From contig JAWKNO010000001.1 of NCBI GenBank assembly GCA_041391665.1, positions 806,001 through 870,000 of the forward strand: a stretch of DNA of 64,000 bases, given 5' to 3'. The notes beneath the pieces are model-generated. The model ran no database searches, was not told the DNA's origin, and was given only the letters and a program-made list of their open reading frames with translations. A program made the translations under genes and the position numbers. The DNA is from Bacteroidia bacterium (GTDB lineage: Bacteria > Bacteroidota > Bacteroidia > J057). Position 1 is the first letter of the stretch; every line of letters starts with the position of its first letter. Of the stretch, positions 1-8,078 are shown one piece after another.

Positions 1-302
1 GGATTAATGGCACGGCAGAACGGCCAAGGCTATCTGTTTTCCGGAGCAATAAGCAGATTTATGCCCAAATTATTAATGATGAGGCAGGGCATACCCTGGC
101 GAGTTGTTCTTCTCGGGTAAAAGACTTAAATTTGCAGCCGCTTTCCAAAACAGATCAAAGCAAAGAAGTTGGTAAAAAGCTGGCTGTCCTTGCAAAAGAA
201 AAAGGAATTGAAGCGGTAGTATTTGATCGTGGTGGGTTTAAGTATCACGGAAGAATAAAAGCATTGGCTGAAGGCGCACGCGAAGGCGGGCTAAACTTTT
301 AA
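1..302 (+). CDS. rplR: Large ribosomal subunit protein uL18 (partial, 5' end outside window)
   Basis: The 3' part of ribosomal protein L18, which binds 5S rRNA in the central protuberance of the 50S subunit. The visible frame starts at base 3 and reads INGTAERPRLSVFRSNKQIY, which is the conserved core of L18. It ends with the family's typical EGAREGGLNF tail and a TAA at 300-302. Roughly the first 20 residues lie outside the window. It is followed after 6 bases by rpsE, the usual spc-operon order. Confidence 0.95.
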   Translation, partial: INGTAERPRLSVFRSNKQIYAQIINDEAGHTLASCSSRVKDLNLQPLSKTDQSKEVGKKLAVLAKEKGIEAVVFDRGGFKYHGRIKALAEGAREGGLNF

Positions 303-308
303 GAACTT

Positions 309-827
309 ATGAATATTCCTAACGAAGTAAGAGTAAAAAGTAGCGACGTCGAACTACAGGAAAAGGTAGTTAAGATTAAGCGCGTGGCAAAGGTCGTTAA
401 AGGTGGCCGCCGGTTTAGCTTCAGTGCAATTGTAGTTGTTGGCAACGGAAATGGCATTGTTGGGTTTGGATTGGGAAAAGCCAATGAAGTTACAGACGCA
501 ATTGCAAAAGGCGTAGATGATGCTAAAAAGAATCTTGTGAAGGTGAATATTCTGAAAGGAACAATACCTCACAATTCTTTCACTAAATTTGGGGCTGCAA
601 AAGTACTGCTTCGTCCCGCAGCAGAAGGTACAGGTGTTCTCGCCGGTGGTGCGATGCGTGCTGTTCTTGAAGCCGCTGGGATAAAGGATGTGATTGGAAA
701 AAGCCTTGGATCTTCCAACCCTCACAACGTAGTGAAAGCAACTATTCTGGCTTTGGTAGGTATGCGTATGCCGCATGATATCGCCAAACGCAGAGGTATT
801 GAGTTGAGTAAAGTATTTAATGGCTAA
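309..827 (+). CDS. rpsE: Small ribosomal subunit protein uS5
   Basis: Ribosomal protein S5 (172 aa), needed for translational accuracy in the 30S subunit. The N-terminal dsRBD-like S5 domain (about residues 16-80, with KVVKGGRRFSFSAIVVVG and GFGLGKANEV) is followed by the S5 C-terminal domain (VLAGGAMRAVLEAAGIKDV, then KSLGSSNPHNVVKAT). The length is normal. The ATG at 309 lies 6 bases after rplR. It belongs to the spc operon and is probably cotranscribed with rpmD, rplO and secY. Confidence 0.98.
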   Translation: MNIPNEVRVKSSDVELQEKVVKIKRVAKVVKGGRRFSFSAIVVVGNGNGIVGFGLGKANEVTDAIAKGVDDAKKNLVKVNILKGTIPHNSFTKFGAAKVLLRPAAEGTGVLAGGAMRAVLEAAGIKDVIGKSLGSSNPHNVVKATILALVGMRMPHDIAKRRGIELSKVFNG

Positions 828-860
828 TCAGGAAGGCCTAATAAAGAATAATTAGAAATC

Positions 861-1046
861 ATGTATCCCAAAGTGAGAATAACCCAGGTTAAGAGTACCA
901 TTAACCGCCCGAAAGACCAAAAAGCTACGATCGTAGCTTTGGGACTCGGAAAGATCAACCGAACTGTGGAAAAGGAATGTACCCCGCAAATTTTGGGCAT
1001 GATCAAAAAAGTGACTCATTTGGTTAAAATCGTAGAGACGGAATAA
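861..1046 (+). CDS. rpmD: Large ribosomal subunit protein uL30
   Basis: Ribosomal protein L30 (61 aa), a small 50S protein. It shows the family's pattern of K-V-x-I-T-Q at the N-terminus, then LGLGKINRTVEKE and a C-terminal MIKKVTHLVKIVE. The length is typical. It lies between rpsE (33-base gap) and rplO (4-base gap), the conserved spc order. Confidence 0.97.
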   Translation: MYPKVRITQVKSTINRPKDQKATIVALGLGKINRTVEKECTPQILGMIKKVTHLVKIVETE

Positions 1047-1050
1047 TTAT

Positions 1051-1500
1051 ATGAAGCTACACACACTATCACCCGCACAAGGTGCAACGAAAACCCGGAA
1101 ACGCATAGGTCGCGGTCAGGGTTCAGGAAGAGGTGGAACCTCTACCCGCGGGCACAAAGGACAAAAATCCCGGAGTGGATATAGTTTCCGTCCATGGTTT
1201 GAAGGTGGACAAATGCCCCTACAACGTCGGGTTCCTAAATTTGGTTTTAAAAATCCATTTAGGGTTGAATACAAAGTGATCAACCTTGATACGTTACAGG
1301 AACTCGTAGTGGCAAATCCCGGAGCAGAGATCAACCATACTTTACTGGTTGAACACGGTCTTATCTCATCTCCTCAGACGCTTGTAAAAGTGTTGGGAAG
1401 AGGTGAATGGAATATCAAGGCAGAGGTTAAGTTGAATAAATTTAGTAAGTCCGCCAGAGAAGCCATTGAAGGCGCAGGAGGAACCGCTACAGAAGCTTAG
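1051..1500 (+). CDS. rplO: Large ribosomal subunit protein uL15
   Basis: Ribosomal protein L15 (149 aa), a late-assembly 50S protein. The glycine- and arginine-rich N-terminus (RIGRGQGSGRGGTSTRGHKG, about residues 18-37) is diagnostic. The C-terminal half carries the usual L15/L18e fold ending in KSAREAIEGAGG. The ATG at 1051 follows rpmD by 4 bases, and secY starts 5 bases after the stop, so translation is probably coupled. Confidence 0.98.
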   Translation: MKLHTLSPAQGATKTRKRIGRGQGSGRGGTSTRGHKGQKSRSGYSFRPWFEGGQMPLQRRVPKFGFKNPFRVEYKVINLDTLQELVVANPGAEINHTLLVEHGLISSPQTLVKVLGRGEWNIKAEVKLNKFSKSAREAIEGAGGTATEA

Positions 1501-1505
1501 ATTAG

Positions 1506-2849
1506 ATGAAAGCCCTTATCGATACGCTAAGAAACATTTTCAAAATTCCGGAACTGAAAAACCGGATTTTGTACACCCTGTTGCTGCTGGCAGTTTACCG
1601 GTTGGGAACCTTTATTATCCTTCCAGGTATTGACTCCGGTGAGTTACAGTCAAACTTTGGCAATGCTGGTGCAGGCGGCAATTTGCTGGATCTCTTTAAT
1701 GTGTTCCTTGGAGGAGCCTTTGCACGTGGTTCTATCCTGGCATTAGGGATCATGCCATACATCTCTGCATCAATCGTTGTGCAGTTGCTGGGAGCTGTGC
1801 TTCCTTCTATCCAGAAACTCCGGTCTGAAGGAGAAAGCGGACAGAAGAAGATGAACCAGATTACCCGGTATCTTACCGTAGCGATTACCCTCGGCCAGGC
1901 AGTCAGTTATGTGGTCTACTTAAAGGGACAGTTCCCGGGAGCGGCAGCCGGTTTATCGACTACTTTCTTCTGGATTACTACTGTCTGTATTCTTACCGCC
2001 AGTACTATGTTTTTAGTTTGGCTTGGTGAGCGTATAACAGATAATGGTATTGGGAATGGAGTTTCTCTGATCATTATGATTGGTATTATCTCCCGATTCC
2101 CGCCCACCCTGATCAATGAGGCCAGATCCACACTTCCGATGATTTTCTTCATTGAGATTTTGGCACTCGGACTTGTAACTATGGCTGTAGTTGCATTGAC
2201 ACAGGCTACCCGAAAAATCCCAGTAAACTATGCCCGCCAAATGATGGGTAACAGGATCGGACAATTGGGGCGTGGAAACGCAGCCCGTCAATATATTCCT
2301 TTAAAAGTGAATTCAGCTGGGGTTATGCCTATCATTTTTGCTCAGGCAATTATGTTTCTGCCGACAACCCTTATCCAACTTTCCGGAGCAGAGTCTCTGA
2401 CAGGTGTTGCATCTGTATTGGGTAACTTCAACGGACTGTGGTACAATGTGATTTTCTTTTTAATGATTATCGCCTTTACTTACTTCTATACTGCAATTAC
2501 TGTGAATCCGAATGAAATTGCAGATCAGTTGAAGCGTAATGGCGGTTTTATACCAGGTGTGAAACCCGGAAAAAGGACAGCTGCTTACATAGAAACGGTT
2601 CTCTCCCGAATTACACTTCCTGGATCTGTGTTCCTGGCATTTGTCTCAATCTTTCCTGCAATTGCGATGACAATGGGTACATCTCAAAGTTTTTCACAGT
2701 TTTTTGGAGGGACGACACTGTTGATTATGATTGGTGTGGTTTTGGATACATTGCAACAAATAGAGAGCTACCTTTTGATGCGCCATTACGATGGATTGAT
2801 GCAGAGTGGAAGAGTGAAAGGGCGTAGCAGAAAAGGGCTTGCTGTATAA
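1506..2849 (+). CDS. secY: Preprotein translocase subunit SecY
   Basis: Channel subunit of the SecYEG translocon in the inner membrane (447 aa, ordinary length). Ten hydrophobic segments can be followed, starting with YTLLLLAVYRLGTFIILPGI near residue 24. SecY signatures are visible: GGNLLDLFNVFLGGAF with the plug region, LGIMPYISASIVVQL, and VNPNEIADQLKRNGGFIPGVKPG in the long cytoplasmic loop before TM9. It sits between rplO and map as in most bacteria and serves general export, including that of T9SS substrates. Confidence 0.98.
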   Translation: MKALIDTLRNIFKIPELKNRILYTLLLLAVYRLGTFIILPGIDSGELQSNFGNAGAGGNLLDLFNVFLGGAFARGSILALGIMPYISASIVVQLLGAVLPSIQKLRSEGESGQKKMNQITRYLTVAITLGQAVSYVVYLKGQFPGAAAGLSTTFFWITTVCILTASTMFLVWLGERITDNGIGNGVSLIIMIGIISRFPPTLINEARSTLPMIFFIEILALGLVTMAVVALTQATRKIPVNYARQMMGNRIGQLGRGNAARQYIPLKVNSAGVMPIIFAQAIMFLPTTLIQLSGAESLTGVASVLGNFNGLWYNVIFFLMIIAFTYFYTAITVNPNEIADQLKRNGGFIPGVKPGKRTAAYIETVLSRITLPGSVFLAFVSIFPAIAMTMGTSQSFSQFFGGTTLLIMIGVVLDTLQQIESYLLMRHYDGLMQSGRVKGRSRKGLAV

Positions 2850-2855
2850 TAGATC

Positions 2856-3647
2856 ATGAGTGATCAGGTGACTTATAAATCGGTTGAGGAGATTGAATTG
2901 ATTCGCGAAAGTTCTTTGCTGGTAGGGAAAACGTTAGGAGAACTCAAAAAGCATATTATACCTGGTGCCAATACATTTAAATTGGATCAGATTGCTGAAG
3001 AGTTTATCAGAGATCATGGAGGAATTCCTGCATTCAAGGATTACAGCCCTAGTTTTGGGGACTCTCCGTTTCCATATACACTGTGTGTATCTGTAAATGA
3101 AGAAGTAGTACATGGAATGCCTGGTGTAAACCGATTATTAAAGGAAGGAGATCTGGTTTCGATAGATTGCGGTGTACTCATGAACGGCTATTATGGTGAC
3201 TCTGCATATACCTTTGCTGTCGGAGAAGTTTCTTCGAAAAAACGGAGGTTAATGGAAGTTACCAAGCAGTCGCTTTATATGGGGATTGAAAAGGCGATAG
3301 AGGGAAATCGTGTCGGTGATATTTCCAATGCTATTCAGCGCCATGCTGAGACTTATGGTTACAGTGTGGTAAGGGAAATGGTTGGACACGGTGTGGGAAA
3401 AAATCTTCATGAGCCACCGGAAGTTCCTAATTACGGTAAGCGTAAGACGGGTGCATTGCTGAAGGATGGGATGGTAATTGCGATTGAACCAATGATCAAT
3501 ATGGGAAAACGGTTCATCAAAATTGCCAAGGATGGTTGGACAGTTTTTGCTACGGACAAGTTGCCATCCGCTCATTATGAGCATTGTGTGGTAATTAGGA
3601 AGAATAAAGCAGAAATTTTATCTACCTTTGAGTTTATTGAGAATTAA
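2856..3647 (+). CDS. map: Type I methionine aminopeptidase
   Basis: Removes the N-terminal methionine from nascent proteins (263 aa). The dinuclear metal ligands can be placed at D104 (SIDCG), D115 (GDSA), H178 (GHGVG), E211 (AIEPM) and E242 (HYEHCVV). The substrate-contacting H86 is in VVHGMPG. It begins 6 bases after secY and precedes infA, a classical spc-operon position. Confidence 0.97.
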   Translation: MSDQVTYKSVEEIELIRESSLLVGKTLGELKKHIIPGANTFKLDQIAEEFIRDHGGIPAFKDYSPSFGDSPFPYTLCVSVNEEVVHGMPGVNRLLKEGDLVSIDCGVLMNGYYGDSAYTFAVGEVSSKKRRLMEVTKQSLYMGIEKAIEGNRVGDISNAIQRHAETYGYSVVREMVGHGVGKNLHEPPEVPNYGKRKTGALLKDGMVIAIEPMINMGKRFIKIAKDGWTVFATDKLPSAHYEHCVVIRKNKAEILSTFEFIEN

Positions 3648-3658
3648 CAACAAAGATT

Positions 3659-3877
3659 TTGGCAAAACAAGCTCCTATAAAAGTTGATGGCGAAGTAGTA
3701 GAAGCGCTACCGAATGCAACCTTTCGCGTAAGGTTGGAGAATGGACATGAGTTACTCGCTCATATTGCAGGGAAAATGCGTATGTATTATATAAAAATCC
3801 TTCCCGGAGACCGCGTAGCGCTTGAAATACCGCCATACGATCTTAGTAAAGGAAGAATTGTTTACAGATATAAATAA
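3659..3877 (+). CDS. infA: Translation initiation factor IF-1
   Basis: IF-1 (72 aa), an OB-fold protein that occupies the ribosomal A site during initiation. The sequence follows the family throughout: EALPNATFRVRLENGHE, AHIAGKMR, ILPGDRVALEIPPYDLSKGRIVYRYK. The start is a TTG at 3659; no in-frame ATG could give a full-length protein. It lies 11 bases after map. The 46-base gap to rpmJ contains no gene. Confidence 0.97.
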   Translation: MAKQAPIKVDGEVVEALPNATFRVRLENGHELLAHIAGKMRMYYIKILPGDRVALEIPPYDLSKGRIVYRYK

Positions 3878-3923
3878 AAACGTTTGTCCTATTCTATTGT
3901 AGGATAACACAACTAAACGAGAG

Positions 3924-4040
3924 ATGAAAGTTAGAGCATCGGTCAAAAAAAGAACCCCGGATTGCAAAATCATCCGCCGCAAGGGGAAGATCTATGTGAT
4001 CAACAAGAAGAACCCCAGGTGCAAACAAAGACAAGGTTAA
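3924..4040 (+). CDS. rpmJ: Large ribosomal subunit protein bL36
   Basis: Ribosomal protein L36 (38 aa). It begins MKVRASVKKRTPDCK and ends NPRCKQRQG, the typical L36 frame. The classical zinc ligands at positions 11, 14, 27 and 33 are only partly kept: 14 is Cys, 33 is Cys instead of His, and 11 and 27 are Thr and Asn. This is a zinc-ligand-poor form. It lies between infA and rpsM as expected. Confidence 0.96.
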   Translation: MKVRASVKKRTPDCKIIRRKGKIYVINKKNPRCKQRQG

Positions 4041-4052
4041 TTGTAAAGGAAC

Positions 4053-4430
4053 ATGGCAAGAATTTCAGGTGTAGACTTACCCAAAAACAAGCGAGGAGTC
4101 ATAGGACTTACCTACATTTTTGGTATTGGCAAAACATCGGCTATTAAGATTCTTCATAAAGCCGAGATCAGCCAGGATAAAAAGGTAAAGGATTGGTCTG
4201 ACGATGATATCGTCAAAATCCGCCGGATTATCGTTGAGGAGTTTAAAGTGGAAGGTGCGCTGAGATCCGAGATTCAGCTCAATATCAAGCGACTGATGGA
4301 TATTGGTTGCTATCGGGGACTTCGTCATCGTAAAGGCCTACCACTCCGTGGACAGCGTACACGTACCAATGCCAGAACACGTAAAGGAAAACGTAAGACG
4401 GTAGCAGGTAAGAAGAAGGTCACCAAATAG
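4053..4430 (+). CDS. rpsM: Small ribosomal subunit protein uS13
   Basis: Ribosomal protein S13 (125 aa), at the head of the 30S subunit and contacting the P-site tRNA. Characteristic stretches are ARISGVDLPKNKRGVIGLTY, FGIGKTSA, and the basic C-terminus YRGLRHRKGLPLRGQRTRTN. The start is the ATG at 4053, 12 bases after rpmJ. It begins the alpha-operon block rpsM-rpsK-rpsD-rpoA-rplQ. Confidence 0.98.
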   Translation: MARISGVDLPKNKRGVIGLTYIFGIGKTSAIKILHKAEISQDKKVKDWSDDDIVKIRRIIVEEFKVEGALRSEIQLNIKRLMDIGCYRGLRHRKGLPLRGQRTRTNARTRKGKRKTVAGKKKVTK

Positions 4431-4470
4431 GTAATTGTTTAGGGTAATCCTACAAAATATTCAATCAACT

Positions 4471-4857
4471 ATGGCAAAAGCGACCAAAATAGTTAAGAAA
4501 AAGAAGAAAATTGAGCCAGTGGGTCAGGTTCATATATCCTCGTCTTTCAACAATATTATTGTAACGGTTACAGACCTTGCAGGGAATACAATTTCCTGGT
4601 CTGCAGCTGGAAAGATGGGCTTCCGTGGATCCAAAAAAAATACGCCCTATGCTGCGCAGGTAGCAGCAACTGACTGTGCAAAAAGGGCATATGATATGGG
4701 CTTGCGTAAAGCAGAAGTCTTTGTAAAAGGTACAGGTGCTGGTCGTGAGTCTGCCATCCGTGCTGTAAATGCTGTGGGAATCGATATTACCCTTATCAAG
4801 GATATCACTCCACTGCCACACAACGGCTGCCGTCCTCCCAAAAGAAGAAGAGTATAG
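4471..4857 (+). CDS. rpsK: Small ribosomal subunit protein uS11
   Basis: Ribosomal protein S11 (128 aa), in the platform of the 30S subunit. The ATG at 4471 gives the usual N-terminus MAKATKIVKKKKKI; an in-frame TTG at 4435 would add 12 residues unlike the family. Conserved stretches are VHISSSFNNIIVTVTD, GKMGFRGSKKNTPYAAQVAA and the C-terminal PLPHNGCRPPKRRRV. Confidence 0.97.
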   Translation: MAKATKIVKKKKKIEPVGQVHISSSFNNIIVTVTDLAGNTISWSAAGKMGFRGSKKNTPYAAQVAATDCAKRAYDMGLRKAEVFVKGTGAGRESAIRAVNAVGIDITLIKDITPLPHNGCRPPKRRRV

Positions 4858-4865
4858 TCAAATGT

Positions 4866-4971
4866 TGAACTTTGAGTGATTAGTTTTGAGTTGGACTGAA
4901 CTCAAAACCCCGAAGGGGTCTCATAGGAGATCTTCGACTCAAAACTTAAACTTAAAAACGCATATAAAAAA
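4866..4971 (+). promoter_or_regulatory. Structured leader before rpsD with alternative pairings
   Basis: The 114-base gap between rpsK and rpsD is rich in symmetry. GTTTTGAGTT at 4883-4892 is perfectly complementary to AACTCAAAAC at 4899-4908. Its first nine bases can also pair with a second ACTCAAAAC at 4937-4945. Between these lie two short hairpins, CCCC-GAA-GGGG (4908-4918) and TCTC-ATAG-GAGA (4919-4930). Mutually exclusive pairings just before rpsD suggest an S4-dependent translational switch, as S4 represses the alpha operon in other bacteria. The function is inferred. Confidence 0.5.
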
Positions 4972-5568
4972 ATGGCAAGATACAGAGGCCCTAAGGGTAA
5001 GATAGCCAGAAGATTTAAGGAGCCCATCTTTGGTTCCAGCAAGGTTTTAGACCGTAGAAAATTCGGTCCAGGTCAACATGGTCGTGGCCGGAAGAAAGTT
5101 TCTGAATATGCAGTTCAGCTTCTTGAAAAACAAAAGGCCAAATACACCTACGGTGTGCTTGAACGTCAGTTCAGAAATACGTTCGATAAAGCTTCACGTA
5201 AAAAAGGTGTAACAGGTGAGGTATTCCTTCAGATGCTGGAGGCTCGTCTTGATAATACACTGTTCCGTATGGGATTCGCTCCTACCCGTCGTGCTGCCAG
5301 ACAGATCGTCAGTCACAAGCATGTGATGGTAAATGGAACAGTAACTAATATCCCTTCCTTCGTCCTCCAACCAGGTGATGAAGTTTCTATCCGGGAAAAT
5401 AGCAAAAACATTGAAGTGATCAGCCAGAATGCAGGCCGTAGTGCTCGTTATTCATGGCTTGATGTACAGCCTGGACAATTTAAAGGAGTATTCCTGAACT
5501 ACCCTGACAGAGAATCTATTCCTGAGAATATTAATGTTCAGCTGATCGTTGAATTGTATTCGAAGTAA
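4972..5568 (+). CDS. rpsD: Small ribosomal subunit protein uS4
   Basis: Ribosomal protein S4 (198 aa), a primary 16S rRNA binder and, in many bacteria, the repressor of the alpha operon. It shows MARYRGPKGKIARRF, the RKFGPGQHGRGRKK segment and the S4 RNA-binding domain LEARLDNTLFRMGFAPTRRAARQ (about 91-150). No zinc cysteines are present at the N-terminus (a zinc-free form). The ATG at 4972 follows the structured leader. Confidence 0.98.
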   Translation: MARYRGPKGKIARRFKEPIFGSSKVLDRRKFGPGQHGRGRKKVSEYAVQLLEKQKAKYTYGVLERQFRNTFDKASRKKGVTGEVFLQMLEARLDNTLFRMGFAPTRRAARQIVSHKHVMVNGTVTNIPSFVLQPGDEVSIRENSKNIEVISQNAGRSARYSWLDVQPGQFKGVFLNYPDRESIPENINVQLIVELYSK

Positions 5569-5638
5569 TCCTTCGAATCCTAAGTTCGCTCTGATTATAT
5601 TTTATTCATTATTTCATAAACAGAAAGGTAAACACCGT

Positions 5639-6625
5639 ATGGCACTACTTAATTTCCAAATGCCGGAAAAAGTTGTTCTGGAAAAGGAAAATGACTTTTA
5701 CGGCAGATTTCTCTTGCGACCTTTAGAGCGTGGGTATGGTATCACGGTAGGGAATGCCTTGAGACGAGTGCTTCTTTCTTCTCTGGAAGGATATGCTATC
5801 ACTTCCGTGAAGATTCCTGGTGTTGATCATGAATTCTCAGTTGTTGATGGCGTTGTTGAAGACGTTACTGAGATCATCCTCAACCTCAAAGGCGTCAGAC
5901 TGAAAAAAGTTGCTGACGGCGATTCTAAAATATTTGTTTCTGTACGTGGCAAAGAGGTCTTTACAGCCGGGGATATTGCAGATCATACTGCAGCATTCGT
6001 GGTTACAAACCCCTCTCATGTCATCGCTCGCCTCGATCCTAAAACGCAGTTTGACGTTGAGCTTACTGTGGGGAAAGGTCGTGGTTATGTTCCTGCAGAA
6101 GACAATAAAACCCCCAATGCCCCCATCGGAGATATTCCGATTGATGCTATTTTTACCCCGATCCGCAATGTTCGCTATATGGTGGATGATTACCGGATTG
6201 AGCAAAAAACAGACTACGAACAACTCGAGATAGAGGTTAAAACGGATGGTACGATCGACGCCGAATCAGCGTTGAAGGAAAGTGCTAACATTCTCCTCCG
6301 TCACCTTATGCTTTTCTCCGACGACAGCATAACGCTGAAATCAGATGAGCCCGAAAAGAAAGATGAGGTGGATGAAAATTATCTTCAGATGCGTAAGCTC
6401 CTGAAAACACCACTGTCTGAACTTGACCTTTCGGTTCGTGCGTTTAACTGTCTGAAAGCTGCGGATATCAAATCTCTCGGTGATCTGGTAAGCTACAATA
6501 TTGCAGACCTGCTGAAATTCAGAAATTTTGGTAAAAAATCTCTGACAGAACTGGAAGAGCTTGTTGCTGACAAAAGTCTCAGTTTTGGGATGGAAGTCGC
6601 TAAATACAAACTCGACGAAGATTAA
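5639..6625 (+). CDS. rpoA: DNA-directed RNA polymerase subunit alpha
   Basis: RNA polymerase alpha (328 aa), the scaffold for core assembly. The N-terminal domain (1 to about 235) contains RPLERGYGITVGNALRRVLL, the dimer signature. The C-terminal domain (about 250-328) contains LLKTPLSELDLSVRAFNCLK and LLKFRNFGKKSL, which in other bacteria contact UP elements and activators. The ATG at 5639 matches the family start; the frame is open 30 codons further upstream but that stretch is not alpha-like. Typical alpha-operon position. Confidence 0.98.
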   Translation: MALLNFQMPEKVVLEKENDFYGRFLLRPLERGYGITVGNALRRVLLSSLEGYAITSVKIPGVDHEFSVVDGVVEDVTEIILNLKGVRLKKVADGDSKIFVSVRGKEVFTAGDIADHTAAFVVTNPSHVIARLDPKTQFDVELTVGKGRGYVPAEDNKTPNAPIGDIPIDAIFTPIRNVRYMVDDYRIEQKTDYEQLEIEVKTDGTIDAESALKESANILLRHLMLFSDDSITLKSDEPEKKDEVDENYLQMRKLLKTPLSELDLSVRAFNCLKAADIKSLGDLVSYNIADLLKFRNFGKKSLTELEELVADKSLSFGMEVAKYKLDED

Positions 6626-6723
6626 TATATATCAATTTTTTAATTAACTCATTGCCCAAGGGAATATGACCCTCCTCCTTCGGTGGAATGGAATGCCCCT
6701 GGCCTGGCAAAAAGCTAATAACA

Positions 6724-7311
6724 ATGAGACACGGAAAAACCTTTAACCACCTCGGGCGCAAAGCCGCCCACAGAAAAGCCTTGTTGAATAACATGGCTAT
6801 CTCGCTCATCGAGCACAAAAAAATCACTACTACGCTTGCTAAGGCAAAAGAGCTCCGTAAATTTGTAGAGCCTTTGATTACCAAAGCAAAAAGTGACTCT
6901 GGACACTCTCGTCGTGTAGTTTTCTCTTATCTTCAAAATAAAGAAGCTGTAAAAGAGTTGTTTGGGGTGATTGCAGATCGTGTAGGCGATCGTCCAGGCG
7001 GGTATACCCGTATTCTGAAGATTGGCAACAGACCTGGTGATAATGCCGAAATGGCGTTTATCGAACTCGTCGACTTTAGCGAATTTGCCTCAGAAAAAGC
7101 TGCCGGTAGCAGCAAGCGCAAAAAACGCAGAAGAAAGTCGGGTAGTGGTGCAGGTAAAGAAACTTCTGCTGTGGTTGAAACTCCGGTAGTAAACGAAGTG
7201 TTTGAAGATGCTGAAGAAGTTGTTGAAACGGTCGCTGAAGAAACCGAAGAAATAACGGAAGAAGTAGTGGATGAAACTTCTGAAGAATCATCGGACGAAG
7301 AAGAAAAATAA
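6724..7311 (+). CDS. rplQ: Large ribosomal subunit protein bL17 with acidic C-terminal extension
   Basis: Ribosomal protein L17 (195 aa), at the exit of the 50S peptide tunnel. Residues 1-118 are the L17 domain (MRHGKTFNHLGRKAAHRKAL, then DRPGGYTRILKIGNRPGDNAEMAFIELVD). A basic patch (SSKRKKRRRKSG) and a tail of about 60 residues rich in Glu, Val and Thr follow; E. coli L17 lacks this tail. The ATG at 6724 is chosen because the preceding in-frame codons are not L17-like. Last gene of the operon, before a strong terminator. Confidence 0.97.
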   Translation: MRHGKTFNHLGRKAAHRKALLNNMAISLIEHKKITTTLAKAKELRKFVEPLITKAKSDSGHSRRVVFSYLQNKEAVKELFGVIADRVGDRPGGYTRILKIGNRPGDNAEMAFIELVDFSEFASEKAAGSSKRKKRRRKSGSGAGKETSAVVETPVVNEVFEDAEEVVETVAEETEEITEEVVDETSEESSDEEEK

Positions 7312-7333
7312 AAGGTTGTTACCTTATAGTCAT

Positions 7334-7366
7334 AAAGCGGTTGCAGATATCTGTAACCGCTTTTTT
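7334..7366. terminator. Bidirectional terminator between rplQ and lipB
   Basis: A near-perfect hairpin, AAAGCGGTTgCAGAT / ATCTGtAACCGCTTT at 7334-7363, is followed by a T-run on the plus strand and preceded by A-rich sequence for the minus strand. It closes the ribosomal operon and also touches the lipB stop codon (7365-7367), so it can stop transcripts from both sides. Confidence 0.85.
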
Positions 7367-8069
7367 ATTTGGAGTAGGTTAAGTCAAATATATCTGCAAA
7401 ATGCTGAAGCAGCATTTTTTTGACTTCATCCATTGGCACTACCCGTCCCATCTCTTTGTGAAGAGAGGTTACTCCCTTATCGTCGATGCCGCATGGAATA
7501 ATATGTTCAAAATAGGACAGGTCTGTGTTGACATTCAGGGCAAACCCGTGCATGGTGATCCATCTGCTACACCTGACACCCATTGCACATATCTTTCTTG
7601 GTTGATCTGTTTGAATATCGAGCCATACGCCGGTTGCACCCGCAATACGACCTCCCTCCAACCCGAAATCTGCCAAAAGACGTATGATCACCTCTTCCAT
7701 ATTGCGCAGATACCAACCGATATCCGTACGAAACTTTTCCAGATCAAAAATTGGATAACCTGTGATCTGGCCGGGTCCATGATAGGTAATATCCCCTCCA
7801 CGGTTGATTTTGTAGTATAAAATCCCTTTTTCTTCGCGTGTTTTTTCGTCAATCAGCAGGTTTTCCGGATTGCCGCTTTTTCCCAGCGTGTATACATGCG
7901 GGTGTTCACAAAACAGTAGGTGATGAAGTGTATCGACTTGTTCGGGAACAGAAGACTTGCCTGCGGCCAGTTTTAATGCTACATTTCTTTGCAGGAGAGA
8001 TTCCTGCAAATCCCAGGCTGTCTGATAGTCTATTTGTTGAAGATCCTGATATATGACGGGTTGTCTCAT
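7365..8069 (-). CDS. lipB: Octanoyl-[acyl carrier protein]:protein octanoyltransferase LipB
   Basis: Transfers octanoate from acyl carrier protein to lipoyl domains of 2-oxoacid dehydrogenases, the first step of lipoate synthesis (234 aa). The signature GGDITYHGPGQ is at 91-101. The catalytic Lys and Cys can be placed at K159 (PRKICAMGV) and C193 (IPCGI). The gene lies 9 bases downstream of an Nfu-type Fe-S protein on the same strand, which fits lipoate metabolism because LipA, the next enzyme, needs Fe-S clusters. Confidence 0.96.
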   Translation of the reverse strand: MRQPVIYQDLQQIDYQTAWDLQESLLQRNVALKLAAGKSSVPEQVDTLHHLLFCEHPHVYTLGKSGNPENLLIDEKTREEKGILYYKINRGGDITYHGPGQITGYPIFDLEKFRTDIGWYLRNMEEVIIRLLADFGLEGGRIAGATGVWLDIQTDQPRKICAMGVRCSRWITMHGFALNVNTDLSYFEHIIPCGIDDKGVTSLHKEMGRVVPMDEVKKMLLQHFADIFDLTYSK

Positions 8070-8078
8070 TCCCCGAAG

